From Symploca sp. SIO2C1 (GTDB lineage: Bacteria > Cyanobacteriota > Cyanobacteriia > Cyanobacteriales > Coleofasciculaceae), in contig JAAHGL010000003.1 in NCBI GenBank assembly GCA_010692635.1, positions 1-64,000 on the forward strand: DNA of 64,000 bases, read 5' to 3'. A program made the position numbers and the translations under genes. Of this stretch, positions 45,514 to 54,515 are shown piece after piece. Below the pieces are notes generated by a model that saw only the letters and a list, made by a program, of their open reading frames with translations, was not told the origin of the DNA and ran no database searches. Positions within the stretch are counted from its first letter, which is position 1. Each line of letters begins with the position of its first letter.

Positions 45514-47073
45514 TTAGCGACGTTTGCCTTTGAGGAAAGCACCAATACCGAAAGCACCAATACTGAGAAGGCTCAGCACTGAAGATGGTTCAGGTACTGC
45601 GCTAACGGTAAAGGAACCAAAGGCAAAACCCCCATCACCATCAGAGACGCGCAATGCTACATCATAGGTACCGGATGAACCAAAAGACCACTGTCCACTT
45701 GTACCAGTGAAGTCATCAAAGATGCCATCCATATCAAAATCCCAATCAAAGGTGAGAATGTCCAAGATTCCCGGATCTGTGGCAGTAGCGGAAAAATCAA
45801 ACAACTCATTGGTATTAACAACTAAGTCTTGAGTAAGCTGGGTAATGGTGGGAGCCACATTTAAGACGGTTAGTTGCTGGGTAGAGGTATTACTGAAAGC
45901 ACCGTCTTTATCCTGTGCTTGACCCGTATAGGTGAAAGTACCTTCATCAGCAAAAACACCTAGATTCTTGCTAGCTGTCCGAGTTCCTGAGATATTCCCA
46001 TCAGTGCCAACATTTTCACCGTTGAGGAAGAAACTGATAGCATCTGCTCCCGGATCTATAGCAGACAGGGAGGCGGTAGCAGATTGTCCTTCGTAAATGA
46101 CATTACTTGAAAGGCTCAGATTACTCAGAGTTGGTGCGACATTTTCGACAATTAAGTTTCGAGTAACAAGGTTGCTTAATCCTCCCTGGGAATCCCTAGC
46201 TTGAGCTGTATAGGTATGAACACCATTATCGGCAAACTGACCGAGGTTAGCAGTAAATGAGCGGGTTCCCGATGTACTACTATCGATGCCTACCTGGGAG
46301 CCATTCAGTAAAAAAGCGATCGCATCTGGATTGGGGTCTTGAGCAGACAGGAAGGCGGTAGCAGATTGTCCTTCTTTAATTTTGGGAATATTTAAACCAA
46401 CGAGGGTTGGTGTTGTATTTGGCGGCGGTGGTGGTGGCGGTGGTGGTGGCGGTGGTGGTGGCGGTGGTGGTGGTGGCACCGGTTCTTCAGATTGGACAGG
46501 ATCAAAGGTAGTACCGCTATCAGTATCTGTCAAAAATCCCATTAACCCTGAAAATCCAGTGTTCCAGAACAAGGAAAGACGACCAAAGAGGTCTCCTCGG
46601 GAGATGTCGATTGGTACAGAATAGTTATGGGAAGTTGGTCCTATCCCATAGGCTGTCTGAAAGGCCCAACCATCAGCTGAACCTGGTGTTTGAGAGGGAC
46701 CTTCGCGGTCAGGCAAAATATCAAATACGGTGTTACCAGGGATAGCATCAATAATTAAGGCGGCAACGCTACTGCTACCACCGTAGCTGAAGTTCCAGGG
46801 ATTACCGAAGGAACCGAAAGTATTACCTGATTGAGTCAAGGACCAACCAGTACCGAATGCACCTCCGGAAACACCACCTGTAGGAAACCAGGTTGAGGTT
46901 TGGGAGGTACCATCAAAGAAATTTACGGTTACCTGCATCCCTCCCATATCGCTGCCGACTGTTTGAAAGCCGGTGAGGGTGGTTGCTGTGGAGGGAGCAG
47001 CAGCGGTTCCTAGAAGGATAAATGTAGCACCAAGAATTAAACTGGATGGGTTTTTCCATAAAGAGCTAGTCAT
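45514..47073 (-). CDS. PEP-CTERM exported protein with PKD-type repeats and proline tract
   Basis: 519 residues from the second Met of a signal peptide (MTSSLWKNPSSLILGATFIL, then TAAAPSTA); an ATG three codons upstream (47082) is also possible, but its aggag site would be too close. An N-terminal domain is followed by a run of about 20 Pro encoded by ccacca-type repeats, two related Ig/cadherin-like repeats (SGTRSF/SGTRTA pattern), a PKD-like domain, and the sorting signal VPEPSSVLSLLSIGAFGIG with a basic tail. The exosortase gene is not in the window. Confidence 0.92.
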   Translation of the reverse strand: MTSSLWKNPSSLILGATFILLGTAAAPSTATTLTGFQTVGSDMGGMQVTVNFFDGTSQTSTWFPTGGVSGGAFGTGWSLTQSGNTFGSFGNPWNFSYGGSSSVAALIIDAIPGNTVFDILPDREGPSQTPGSADGWAFQTAYGIGPTSHNYSVPIDISRGDLFGRLSLFWNTGFSGLMGFLTDTDSGTTFDPVQSEEPVPPPPPPPPPPPPPPPPPPPNTTPTLVGLNIPKIKEGQSATAFLSAQDPNPDAIAFLLNGSQVGIDSSTSGTRSFTANLGQFADNGVHTYTAQARDSQGGLSNLVTRNLIVENVAPTLSNLSLSSNVIYEGQSATASLSAIDPGADAISFFLNGENVGTDGNISGTRTASKNLGVFADEGTFTYTGQAQDKDGAFSNTSTQQLTVLNVAPTITQLTQDLVVNTNELFDFSATATDPGILDILTFDWDFDMDGIFDDFTGTSGQWSFGSSGTYDVALRVSDGDGGFAFGSFTVSAVPEPSSVLSLLSIGAFGIGAFLKGKRR

Positions 47074-47373
47074 AGAACCCATTACTCCTGTAAGGGTAGA
47101 TGTTGAAGTCACACTTATGTTGAGGCACTTTGCCTCAAAACTGTTCCAAATAAGTAGATCGGCACCATTCAAGTTAATTGGTCATTGGTCATTGGTCATT
47201 GGTCATTAGTCATTCGTTATTAGCACAAACTACAAAAGACAAATAACCAATAACAAAGCACCTACTCCGATTTTAGTGACAATGCTGGCAATCATTTCTC
47301 TCCACCAGCAGGAAGCTTGTAGACCCTACAATAATGCTCAACCCTTAGACTATCCTGAATTACAGATAAAAAT

Positions 47374-48357
47374 TTAGCTAGAACCTTGCAAAAACTTATC
47401 TAGATCTTCATAATTACCAGCGTAGGTAATTGTGGGAGCATCATAACCCTTCAGATTAACTGTATATTGCTCGAAGACTAGCTCAGTATTCCCGAGAGCT
47501 GAAACGTAGCGGTAAGTATCTTCTCCTAAAGCTATATTTAGACCAATTTGCTTGGTGGCAGATTCTAGGCGAAAAGCTGCATTCACTGTATCACCAATAG
47601 CTGTATAGTCAGGACGATCGCCACTACCAGTGTTCCCAACCATAGCATAACCAGTATTAATTCCCGTCCCAATTCGCAGTGGGAAGGGTAAAGTAAACTC
47701 CTGGGAGAGAGCCGCAGTCATTTTGTGAGTATTACTCACCGCTTGTAAAATGTTAAGGGCTTCTTCCTTGCTCAATCCCTGGGAATCATGGAACCAAATA
47801 GCCATGACTGCATCGCCGATATATTTATCCACCCAGCTGCCAGATTTGCTGATGATATCACCAACATGGCGAAACCAAGTGCCAATTAAAGCTGAAAGAA
47901 CTTTTTCATCAAGCTGACGTGTTAGCACGGTAAAGTCACGGATGTCAACTACCATCACTGACATCAGGCGACGTACATGCAAAGTTGAAGTCATGGTTTC
48001 ATGTTCAGAAACCTCAGGCAAATCCTCTTTTTGGTCTTTAGATGGACAATAAAACTCTAGCTCAGTTTGACCGAAGGTAATGCGGTCAGAATTGCGCAAA
48101 GTAACTGGAACGGTGACCCGACGTCCATTAACAAAAGTGCCATTACGGCTACCCAAATCGATAAGATAAAAATCACCGGCTTCCGTACACTGAAACATCG
48201 CGTGGTTTCGGGAAATCCAGCGATTTGGTAGTACGAAGTTATTATCATCACTACGACCAACAGTCCAACAATTACTACCTACCAAAGGCAGATAGCGATT
48301 GCCAGTTTCAGTCTGAAGAAGTAGGTAGGGAGTGGAGCGCAAAGTCACCACAGGCAT
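47374..48357 (-). CDS. FHA domain-class III adenylate cyclase
   Basis: 327 residues. An N-terminal FHA domain (about 28-100, TVGRSDDNNFVL, WISRNHAMF, DLGSRNGTFVNG) is joined to a class III cyclase domain (about 125-300) with VVDIRDFT (metal Asp), VDKYIGDAVMA and the purine-binding region DYTAIGDTVNAAFRLE. The residues of an active adenylate cyclase are present. FHA binds phosphothreonine, so it may be controlled by Ser/Thr kinases; a kinase gene is at 14.5 kb but not adjacent. Confidence 0.94.
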   Translation of the reverse strand: MPVVTLRSTPYLLLQTETGNRYLPLVGSNCWTVGRSDDNNFVLPNRWISRNHAMFQCTEAGDFYLIDLGSRNGTFVNGRRVTVPVTLRNSDRITFGQTELEFYCPSKDQKEDLPEVSEHETMTSTLHVRRLMSVMVVDIRDFTVLTRQLDEKVLSALIGTWFRHVGDIISKSGSWVDKYIGDAVMAIWFHDSQGLSKEEALNILQAVSNTHKMTAALSQEFTLPFPLRIGTGINTGYAMVGNTGSGDRPDYTAIGDTVNAAFRLESATKQIGLNIALGEDTYRYVSALGNTELVFEQYTVNLKGYDAPTITYAGNYEDLDKFLQGSS

Positions 48358-48488
48358 AGAAGCGACGACAAGTTTAAAAGCAATATTGAGAATATATTTA
48401 CTCTCAAAATCAAATCAATTATGCTCGATTGATTCAAAACCAACCAGGTTTGATAGAAAAATTATCCATAGTAAACATTTAACTACAT

Positions 48489-49244
48489 TTAAGCGATAGA
48501 AGCTGCTATCCAAAACAGACTATCTACCAAAATTGTACTCAATACTGCGCCACTAAATGCCTTCCAGTGCAATTGATTTTTGCTCAAAGGCCAAAGACCT
48601 ATGACCAGAAGCGTAACAATTAATACAATTGAACAAGTAATTCCCCAAGGGGTCTTAACTTGTGCGATCGCACTTTGAAGTATTGGTGTAGCTAGGGCTG
48701 AGTCAACTTGCATTACCTGACGCCAGTAAGGAATTAGATCAGTTAAATAAAAATATATATCTGTTAAGGCTGTACCAACTAGCGAACCCAAGTAAAACAA
48801 ATTTCCAATTTTCCCCCAACCACACCATAAACCCCAAAGAGCAAATGGTAAACCAATTGCTTCTACTGGTAGATGGATTAGGGGTTCCCAACGGAACCAA
48901 CCCCAATAAATTGAGCCAGCTAGCCAACTCCAGCTAAACCCTAGCAGTAAATCTCCCCAGGTGCGAGTTGCTGGTTCCTTGAAGAGGGTTAATCCTAGCC
49001 ATACCCAAAAGAGGGTCATTAGTAAGCTCAGTAGGGGTAGCTGACGTACTAACGGTGCTTGAGCAAACACTGGTACGGAAACCAAGAAAGAAGCAGCAGC
49101 GAACACTAACCAAGCTTTTCTCCTGGCATACCATACTGTCTGAAGGTAGTTGACAATTGGATGAGTTTCCTGAGGTGGGCAAAATTGCCCTGATTGGCAT
49201 AATAAGCTCGAAACAGCAGCAGAAAAGAAAATATTGTTAAGCAA
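48489..49244 (-). CDS. DUF3120-family membrane protein
   Basis: 251 residues with about six hydrophobic helices. The motif set SWLAGSIYWGWFRWEP, LPFALWGLWCGWGKIGNLFYLGSLVGTALTD and YFYLTDLIPYWR is typical of a cyanobacterium-restricted family of unknown function. The first ~35 residues (rich in Cys and Ser) may not be translated if a later Met or Val is used. Confidence 0.85.
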   Translation of the reverse strand: MLNNIFFSAAVSSLLCQSGQFCPPQETHPIVNYLQTVWYARRKAWLVFAAASFLVSVPVFAQAPLVRQLPLLSLLMTLFWVWLGLTLFKEPATRTWGDLLLGFSWSWLAGSIYWGWFRWEPLIHLPVEAIGLPFALWGLWCGWGKIGNLFYLGSLVGTALTDIYFYLTDLIPYWRQVMQVDSALATPILQSAIAQVKTPWGITCSIVLIVTLLVIGLWPLSKNQLHWKAFSGAVLSTILVDSLFWIAASIA

Positions 49245-49421
49245 AATTTTATTATTCTTTACTTATGTTCATATTCCTCAAGATATCATATTGAGAATTG
49301 GGAATTGGGAATTGCTAATTGCTAATTGCTAATTGGTGATTGCTAATCGGGAATTTCTCCTTCTCTCCCCATCTTCCCCAGCTTCCCCAGCTCCCCCAGC
49401 TCCCTTGCCTTCAAAAAGTCC

Positions 49422-49919
49422 CTAGCGGCAACCTAAAGATTCGCTAGTAGCAACCCTAGTCTTGGAATTAACGCCAGAAGCTCTAGTGCAGAGTTTTTGT
49501 ACTTGAGGACCATCTAACACCGCATTGGTAAAGTCTGCGCCAGTGATATCAACATCATCAAAGGTTGAGCGGAGCATAATCGCTTCGACAAAAATTCCAT
49601 CACTTAAATCAGCGCCAGTTAAGTCAACCAAATGAGTGATCCCATAGGTAAAATTTGCTCCGTGCAAATTTGCCTTATTGATTACTGAATCTTTAAAAAC
49701 TGCACCGCGTAGGTCAGCATTGCTAAAATTACTGGACTCCAAATTTACATTAGAAAACTCCCGTTCTCGCAAGTTTTGACCAGAAAAATCTTGACCACTG
49801 AGATCTTTTGCTCTTTCGGAGCGTAAAACCTTAGAAGAGGTGGCTGCCTGTGCTGAGAGAGGGAAGAGCAGAAATACTATAACTAACAGCAATACTAATA
49901 ATCGATGAAAATGCTTCAT
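49422..49919 (-). CDS. Exported pentapeptide-repeat protein
   Basis: 165 residues: a signal peptide (MKHFHRLLVLLLVIVFLLF...SAQA), then pentapeptide repeats A(D/N)LXX from about residue 38 to 140 (DFSGQNL, NFSNADLRGAVF, NLHGANF, DLTGADLSDGIF, DITGADFTNAVL), and a C-terminal two-Cys tail (LCTRASG, ESLGCR). It resembles thylakoid-lumen pentapeptide proteins. Function unknown. Confidence 0.9.
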   Translation of the reverse strand: MKHFHRLLVLLLVIVFLLFPLSAQAATSSKVLRSERAKDLSGQDFSGQNLREREFSNVNLESSNFSNADLRGAVFKDSVINKANLHGANFTYGITHLVDLTGADLSDGIFVEAIMLRSTFDDVDITGADFTNAVLDGPQVQKLCTRASGVNSKTRVATSESLGCR

Positions 49920-50036
49920 GATGCTCGATACTTAACTTTGGGCTTGCTTGATTTTTGCCATGTTTTGGGAATAGTCCGTCTCTGAGCTTACCCCAATAAT
50001 GAAGATTTTTTTCAACTTGGTGAGCTGGGTGAGCAC

Positions 50037-50160
50037 GGGTGAGCGAAAAAAAGAGTGGGGAGATAGGGAGATGGGGAGATGGGGAGATAGGGAAACAAAG
50101 GAGAACTAATGATTTGAGAGGATAATTTGCTATAAATCCCACTTCATATTTCGTTCACCC
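50037..50160. mobile_element. 124-bp miniature element with 9-bp target duplication, copy 2
   Basis: Ends GGGTGAGCGAAAAA and ATTTCGTTCACCC; flanks ggtgagcac (50028-50036) and ggtgagtac (50161-50169) match at eight of nine positions. Interior matches 24436-24559 in reverse orientation. It lies in the promoter-side region of ftsH. Confidence 0.88.
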
Positions 50161-50298
50161 GGTGAGTACAATCAGATCCTCCTTTTAGAAAGTTAAACTA
50201 GAGAATAGTAAAGATATTTCAACTTCTCCTCAGACATTTAAAGCCTAAACAGCTTTAAATAGGAGTTCAACCAAGGCAGGACGCACAAGGAAATTCTT

Positions 50299-52281
50299 AT
50301 GAAGAGTAGTTCCTGGATGAGAACATGGATGAAACCTCAATCGGCAAGCCAACCGACAAATAAGCCAGTGATGCGAGCAGGTGTTTCTCAATCACTCAAG
50401 CAACGCACACCTCGTAAATTCTGGCGTCTTGCCGCCAGTTTACTCATTTTTCAAGGAGTAGTCTTTGGTGTCCCAGCTTACGCCCAGCAGACAGAACAGT
50501 CTACAAACCAGGAAAAACAAGCTGAAGACTCTCTAAACTATAGTCAGCTGTTACAGAAAATTGATGACGGCACAGTAAGCAAAGTAGAAATTGACGAAGG
50601 AACGAATGCGGCTAAAGTCACATTGAAGAACCAGCCAGAGGAGCCGAAGAAAGTTTTGCTGCTGGAGCAAAATCCGGAGCTGATTGAGAAACTCCGTAAC
50701 AATAACATTGAAGTCGATGTTAAGCGCTCTGCAGATAACTCTGCTGCCTTGGGACTGGTAGCAAACCTATTTTTGCTGATCCTGTTACTGGTAGGATTAA
50801 TGATGATTCTCCGTCGCTCCAGCAGTAATTCTGGTCAAGCAATGAACTTTGGCAAATCCCGAGCCAGGTTCCAAATGGAAGCGAAAACTGATGTTTTGTT
50901 CAACGATGTTGCCGGAGTTGAAGAAGCTAAAGAAGAACTGCAAGAAGTTGTTACTTTTCTCAAACAACCGGAACGGTTCACTGCTATAGGAGCACGAATT
51001 CCTAGAGGCGTTCTTCTGGTTGGTCCTCCAGGTACAGGCAAAACCCTCTTAGCAAAAGCAATCGCAGGAGAAGCGGGAGTTCCCTTCTTTAGTATTTCCG
51101 GCTCGGAATTTGTGGAAATGTTCGTTGGTGTTGGAGCCTCCCGGGTTCGTGACTTGTTCAAAAAAGCGAAAGAAAATGCTCCCTGTCTAGTCTTTATTGA
51201 TGAAATTGATGCCGTTGGACGTCAGCGAGGCACTGGTATCGGTGGTGGTAATGATGAGCGAGAGCAAACCCTCAACCAGTTGCTCACGGAAATGGACGGT
51301 TTTGAAGGCAACAGTGGCATCATTATTATTGCAGCTACTAACCGTCCCGATGTCTTAGATGCAGCACTATTACGTCCCGGTAGGTTTGACCGTCAAGTAA
51401 CGGTGGATCTTCCCGGATACAATGGTCGTCTGGGTATTTTGGATGTACATGCTCGTAACAAAAAGCTATCACCAGAGGTATCTTTAGAAAAACTGGCTCG
51501 TCGCACTCCTGGTTTGTCCGGTGCTGATTTAGCTAACTTGCTTAACGAAGCTGCCATCTTGACAGCACGACGGCGCAAAGAGGCGATTACTCCCCTAGAA
51601 ATTGACGATGCGATTGATCGAGTCACAATTGGTATGACCCTCAATCCCCTCTTAGATAGCAAGAAGAAGCGATTGATTGCCTATCATGAGGTGGGACATG
51701 CTTTATTAATGACTCTACTCAAAAATTCTGACCCCCTGAATAAAGTTACAATTATTCCTCGTTCTGGTGGGATTGGCGGTTTTGCTCAACAGATATTTAA
51801 TGAAGAAATGGTTGATAGTGGTCTTTTCAGTCGTGCCTGGCTCCTCGACCAAATTACAATTTACCTTGGAGGACGTGCTGCAGAAGAAGAAATTTTTGGT
51901 CCTGATGAGGTGACGGTGGGAGCCAGTAATGATATTAGAGCAGTAGCTGATAATGCCAGGAGGATGGTAACTCTCTATGGCATGTCTGATTTGGGAACAA
52001 TGGCTCTGGAAACTCCTGACAACGAAGTCTTTCTCGGTGGAGGTTGGACACCTCGCTCTGATTATTCAGAAGAGGTAGCAACCAAAATTGACCAGCAAGT
52101 GCAAGATATTGCGATAAGTTGTTATGAAGAAGCTCGTCGCCTCATCCGTGAAAATCGACCATTGGTAGACAAATTGGTTGATCTTTTGTTGTCTCAAGAA
52201 ACTATCGAGGGGGAGCAGTTCCGCAAAATCGTGGCTGAATACACCAAGTTACCAGAAAAACAATTGGTAGTTACTTCTTAA
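50299..52281 (+). CDS. ftsH: ATP-dependent zinc metalloprotease FtsH
   Basis: 660 residues. An N-terminal membrane anchor with a lumenal region (about 45-160, with a second membrane helix near 155-175) precedes the AAA+ domain: Walker A GPPGTGKT, Walker [12 protein letters not shown], second region of homology [19 protein letters not shown]. The protease zinc site is HEVGH, with the third ligand in AEEEIFG...D. It degrades damaged membrane proteins, such as photosystem II D1, in a hexamer. The stop codon lies within the 93-bp tandem repeat. Confidence 0.95.
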   Translation: MKSSSWMRTWMKPQSASQPTNKPVMRAGVSQSLKQRTPRKFWRLAASLLIFQGVVFGVPAYAQQTEQSTNQEKQAEDSLNYSQLLQKIDDGTVSKVEIDEGTNAAKVTLKNQPEEPKKVLLLEQNPELIEKLRNNNIEVDVKRSADNSAALGLVANLFLLILLLVGLMMILRRSSSNSGQAMNFGKSRARFQMEAKTDVLFNDVAGVEEAKEELQEVVTFLKQPERFTAIGARIPRGVLLVGPPGTGKTLLAKAIAGEAGVPFFSISGSEFVEMFVGVGASRVRDLFKKAKENAPCLVFIDEIDAVGRQRGTGIGGGNDEREQTLNQLLTEMDGFEGNSGIIIIAATNRPDVLDAALLRPGRFDRQVTVDLPGYNGRLGILDVHARNKKLSPEVSLEKLARRTPGLSGADLANLLNEAAILTARRRKEAITPLEIDDAIDRVTIGMTLNPLLDSKKKRLIAYHEVGHALLMTLLKNSDPLNKVTIIPRSGGIGGFAQQIFNEEMVDSGLFSRAWLLDQITIYLGGRAAEEEIFGPDEVTVGASNDIRAVADNARRMVTLYGMSDLGTMALETPDNEVFLGGGWTPRSDYSEEVATKIDQQVQDIAISCYEEARRLIRENRPLVDKLVDLLLSQETIEGEQFRKIVAEYTKLPEKQLVVTS

Positions 52282-52463
52282 GTCTGAAATTTCCGGCAGC
52301 TCCCCGACTTCTTATTCCGGTTTGTCGAGTTAATCATAGTTTCAAAGAAGAAGTCGGGGAGCTTGGTTGCTTAAGTCTGAAATTTCCGGCAGCTCCCCGA
52401 CTTCTTATTCCGTTTTGTCGAGTTAATCATGGGTTCAAAGAAGAAGTCGGGGAGCTTGGTTGC
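52278..52463 (+). repeat. Two tandem 93-bp units, each with a perfect 16-bp hairpin
   Basis: The unit starts taagtctgaaatttccgg and contains AGCTCCCCGACTTCTT and, about 25-30 bases later, its exact complement AAGAAGTCGGGGAGCT. The copies differ in only a few bases. The ftsH stop codon opens the first copy. The hairpins probably act as the 3' end of the ftsH transcript. Confidence 0.85.
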
Positions 52464-52466
52464 TTT

Positions 52467-52566
52467 TATGAAGAAAATAAAAAGAAAATATTTTCCTGAT
52501 TGTCAATCTTCTTCTTTCAAGGAGAGGTAATTATCCATTATCCATTGTTCATTATCCATTGTTGAA
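52467..52566. repeat. Dispersed repeat, direct copy of 23101-23203
   Basis: atgaagaaaataaaaagaaa, then ttttcctgattgtcaatc, aaggagaggtaattatcc, and attatcca units match the copy at 23.1 kb. It lies directly before the CobT-like gene and carries a purine-rich stretch (caaggagagg) that is too far upstream to serve as its ribosome-binding site. Confidence 0.7.
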
Positions 52567-52571
52567 CGAGA

Positions 52572-53846
52572 GTGATTAGAGTTTATACCCAACCAGTCCA
52601 GGGAAATAGGTGGTTGCAACAGTATCAGGGACATCCACCTGTACTAGCTTGCATTTTAGGATTTACTGCTACTGCTTTGATCCCAGGTATTTCTACTGCT
52701 GGAGCAACACCCGAGGATCGTAAGTATACTGCGATCGCTGATGCAGAATTTTTGGTTAACGGAGTCACCGCACAACCTCAATATCCCCTCCCACCGCTGG
52801 AAGTTGGAGCATCACCTGTATTCATTTCCCGTGCTGTAGTTGAAGCATTCAACCTCCCTGTCTACCTCTTCAACGCTGGTTTACCTCAACCACCAGCTGT
52901 ACCAGTAATTGACTTGGCTGGTGTCCCTGCCTGCTGTCTCACTACTGGAAATGCTCTACCTCTTAAGACGGTTCAAGAGCTTTTTAAGCAAGGCTTAAAG
53001 TGGGGAAAAAAGTTAGCTAAAGTTGCCGGTGAAGGCTATCTGATTATTGGGGAGTGTGTAGTAGGAGGAACAACCACAGCCCTGAGTGTTCTCACCGGTT
53101 TAGGTATTGCGGCCGCTGGCAAAGTCAACAGCAGCCATCCTAGTTGTAACCATAGTCAAAAGTGGGACATTGTGCAACGAGGGCTAGATCAGGCACGATT
53201 GAGGAGATGGGGAGATGGGGGTGAGCGAAAAAAGGCGTGGGGAAACGAGTCAGCAGACACGGAGACGCGGAGACACGGAGACGCGGAGAATGGAAATCCC
53301 ACCTCATATTTCGTTCACCCGGGAGATGGGGAGAAAATTAGCCTTGCCTCAACTGGCAACAATTCCCTTACCTCCTTCAATCCTATGGAAGTAGTGGCTG
53401 CGGTGGGAGATCCCATGCAAATTGTGGCGGCTGGTATGGCAATGGCAGCTAGTAGCAGTTGTGGTGTCTTGCTGGCTGGTGGTACGCAAATGCTAGCTGT
53501 TTATGCTTTGGCACAGGCGTTGGCTTTACCTAGCTTTGGCATTCTTCAAAAATATTCCTTGAACTGGCAACCGACACAAGTGGTAGTGGGAACAACCCGT
53601 TGGGTTGCAGAAGATACCACTGGCGACACAGTGGGATTAGCACAAGAAATTGGCAATGTTCCTCTGGTAGCAACATTGTTGAGTTTTGTAGACTCTCGTT
53701 ATCCTCAGCTCAGATCATATGAGCAAGGATATGTCAAGGAAGGTGTGGCTGCTGGAGGATGTTCGATCTCAGCTCATCTATACCAAGGCTGGAACTCAGC
53801 TCAATTACTTCAAGCGATCGAAGCTTTAGTAGCGCAACGCACTTGA
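52572..53846 (+). CDS. CobT-like TIGR00303 protein with in-frame element insertion
   Basis: 424 residues from a GTG. The family (related to nicotinate-nucleotide dimethylbenzimidazole phosphoribosyltransferase, in cyanobacteria and archaea) shows GASPVFISRAVVEAF, GEGYLIIGECVVGGTTTALSVL, and DPMQIVAAGMAMAASSSCGVLLAGGTQMLAVYA. Between residues ~217 and ~253 lies a foreign segment (about RRHGDAENGNPTSYFVHP) encoded by a 102-base miniature element plus its 9-base duplication, 111 bases in all, divisible by three, so the frame is kept. Without it the protein is ~387 residues, near the family's usual length. Whether the enzyme still works is unknown. Confidence 0.9.
   Translation: MIRVYTQPVQGNRWLQQYQGHPPVLACILGFTATALIPGISTAGATPEDRKYTAIADAEFLVNGVTAQPQYPLPPLEVGASPVFISRAVVEAFNLPVYLFNAGLPQPPAVPVIDLAGVPACCLTTGNALPLKTVQELFKQGLKWGKKLAKVAGEGYLIIGECVVGGTTTALSVLTGLGIAAAGKVNSSHPSCNHSQKWDIVQRGLDQARLRRWGDGGERKKAWGNESADTETRRHGDAENGNPTSYFVHPGDGEKISLASTGNNSLTSFNPMEVVAAVGDPMQIVAAGMAMAASSSCGVLLAGGTQMLAVYALAQALALPSFGILQKYSLNWQPTQVVVGTTRWVAEDTTGDTVGLAQEIGNVPLVATLLSFVDSRYPQLRSYEQGYVKEGVAAGGCSISAHLYQGWNSAQLLQAIEALVAQRT
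53219..53320. mobile_element. Miniature element inserted inside the CobT-like gene
   Basis: Ends GGGTGAGCGAAAAAA and ATATTTCGTTCACCC, as at 50037-50160, flanked by exact copies of GGGAGATGG (53210-53218 and 53321-53329). Length 102 bases; the interior carries cggagac-type tandem units as in the degenerate copy near 42.2 kb. The insertion is in frame and contains no stop in the reading frame used. Confidence 0.93.
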
Positions 53847-54515
53847 AAATAGACGCACCGGACGCGGGGACGCCCAGACGCGGAGAGAGGGATTTTCATA
53901 CATGGTGGTGAAAAAAAATTTTTCACCGGGACTGCCTTGTTTCTTCAGAAAGCAACTGACTTTTCACGGTACGTCCTAAAGTCAGGAAGAAGTAATGACT
54001 CACCAGACTCCTAACCCTCAGGGGGTGACAAGCAGCTCAAAAGCCTTCTGAATTAAGCTTTTAACCCCATTGAACTCCAAAAAGATGAGCGCTTATTGAC
54101 AGGTTTATTGACAAAGAATCTGGGACACATACATCCGGGAGCACGAAATTTCCTGCTCTTGAGAGCCTCACTGGAGTTTAGACTAGTTCCCGGTGCAAAA
54201 CCCAAAAGTCTTACAGTCGGTAAGATAAAAAATCAATCAATCAATCTAACGATGGTGTCCCAAAAGTGCGTGAGATCGCTAATCCTGCATTCGACGCAGA
54301 TTTTTAAGAGCTACTTTCACTTCAATTAATTGCCTCAAAGAGTTGTGCAGCAAGCGATAGTACACTCTTTACTTATTACTTATTACTTATTACTTATTAC
54401 TTCAAAACCAGAAAATTACGACTTTTTCAGCAAGCCCTAATTGAGAATTTCTCCCTTGTTTCCCTCAGTTCCCCCATCTCCCCCAGCTCCCTCATCTCCC
54501 CATTCCCCCACACTG
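53847..54515. other. Intergenic stretch with two dispersed repeats
   Basis: No gene is supported over 670 bases. It contains a repeat (53886-53940) inverted relative to 38606-38660 and a second repeat (54017-54110) inverted relative to 60260-60353. A cttatta tandem run lies near 54370-54400, and an AGGGCTTGCTG-type end near 54430-54440. The frame at 54096-54329 overlaps repeats and lacks homology, so it is not called. Confidence 0.6.

Noticed and set aside
46382-46624. Poly-glycine protein opposite the PEP-CTERM gene
   Set aside because: It is the complement of the proline tract; the PEP-CTERM gene has the domains and sorting signal.
54096-54329. 77-residue open frame
   Set aside because: It overlaps the repeat shared with 60260-60353 and lacks protein-like features.
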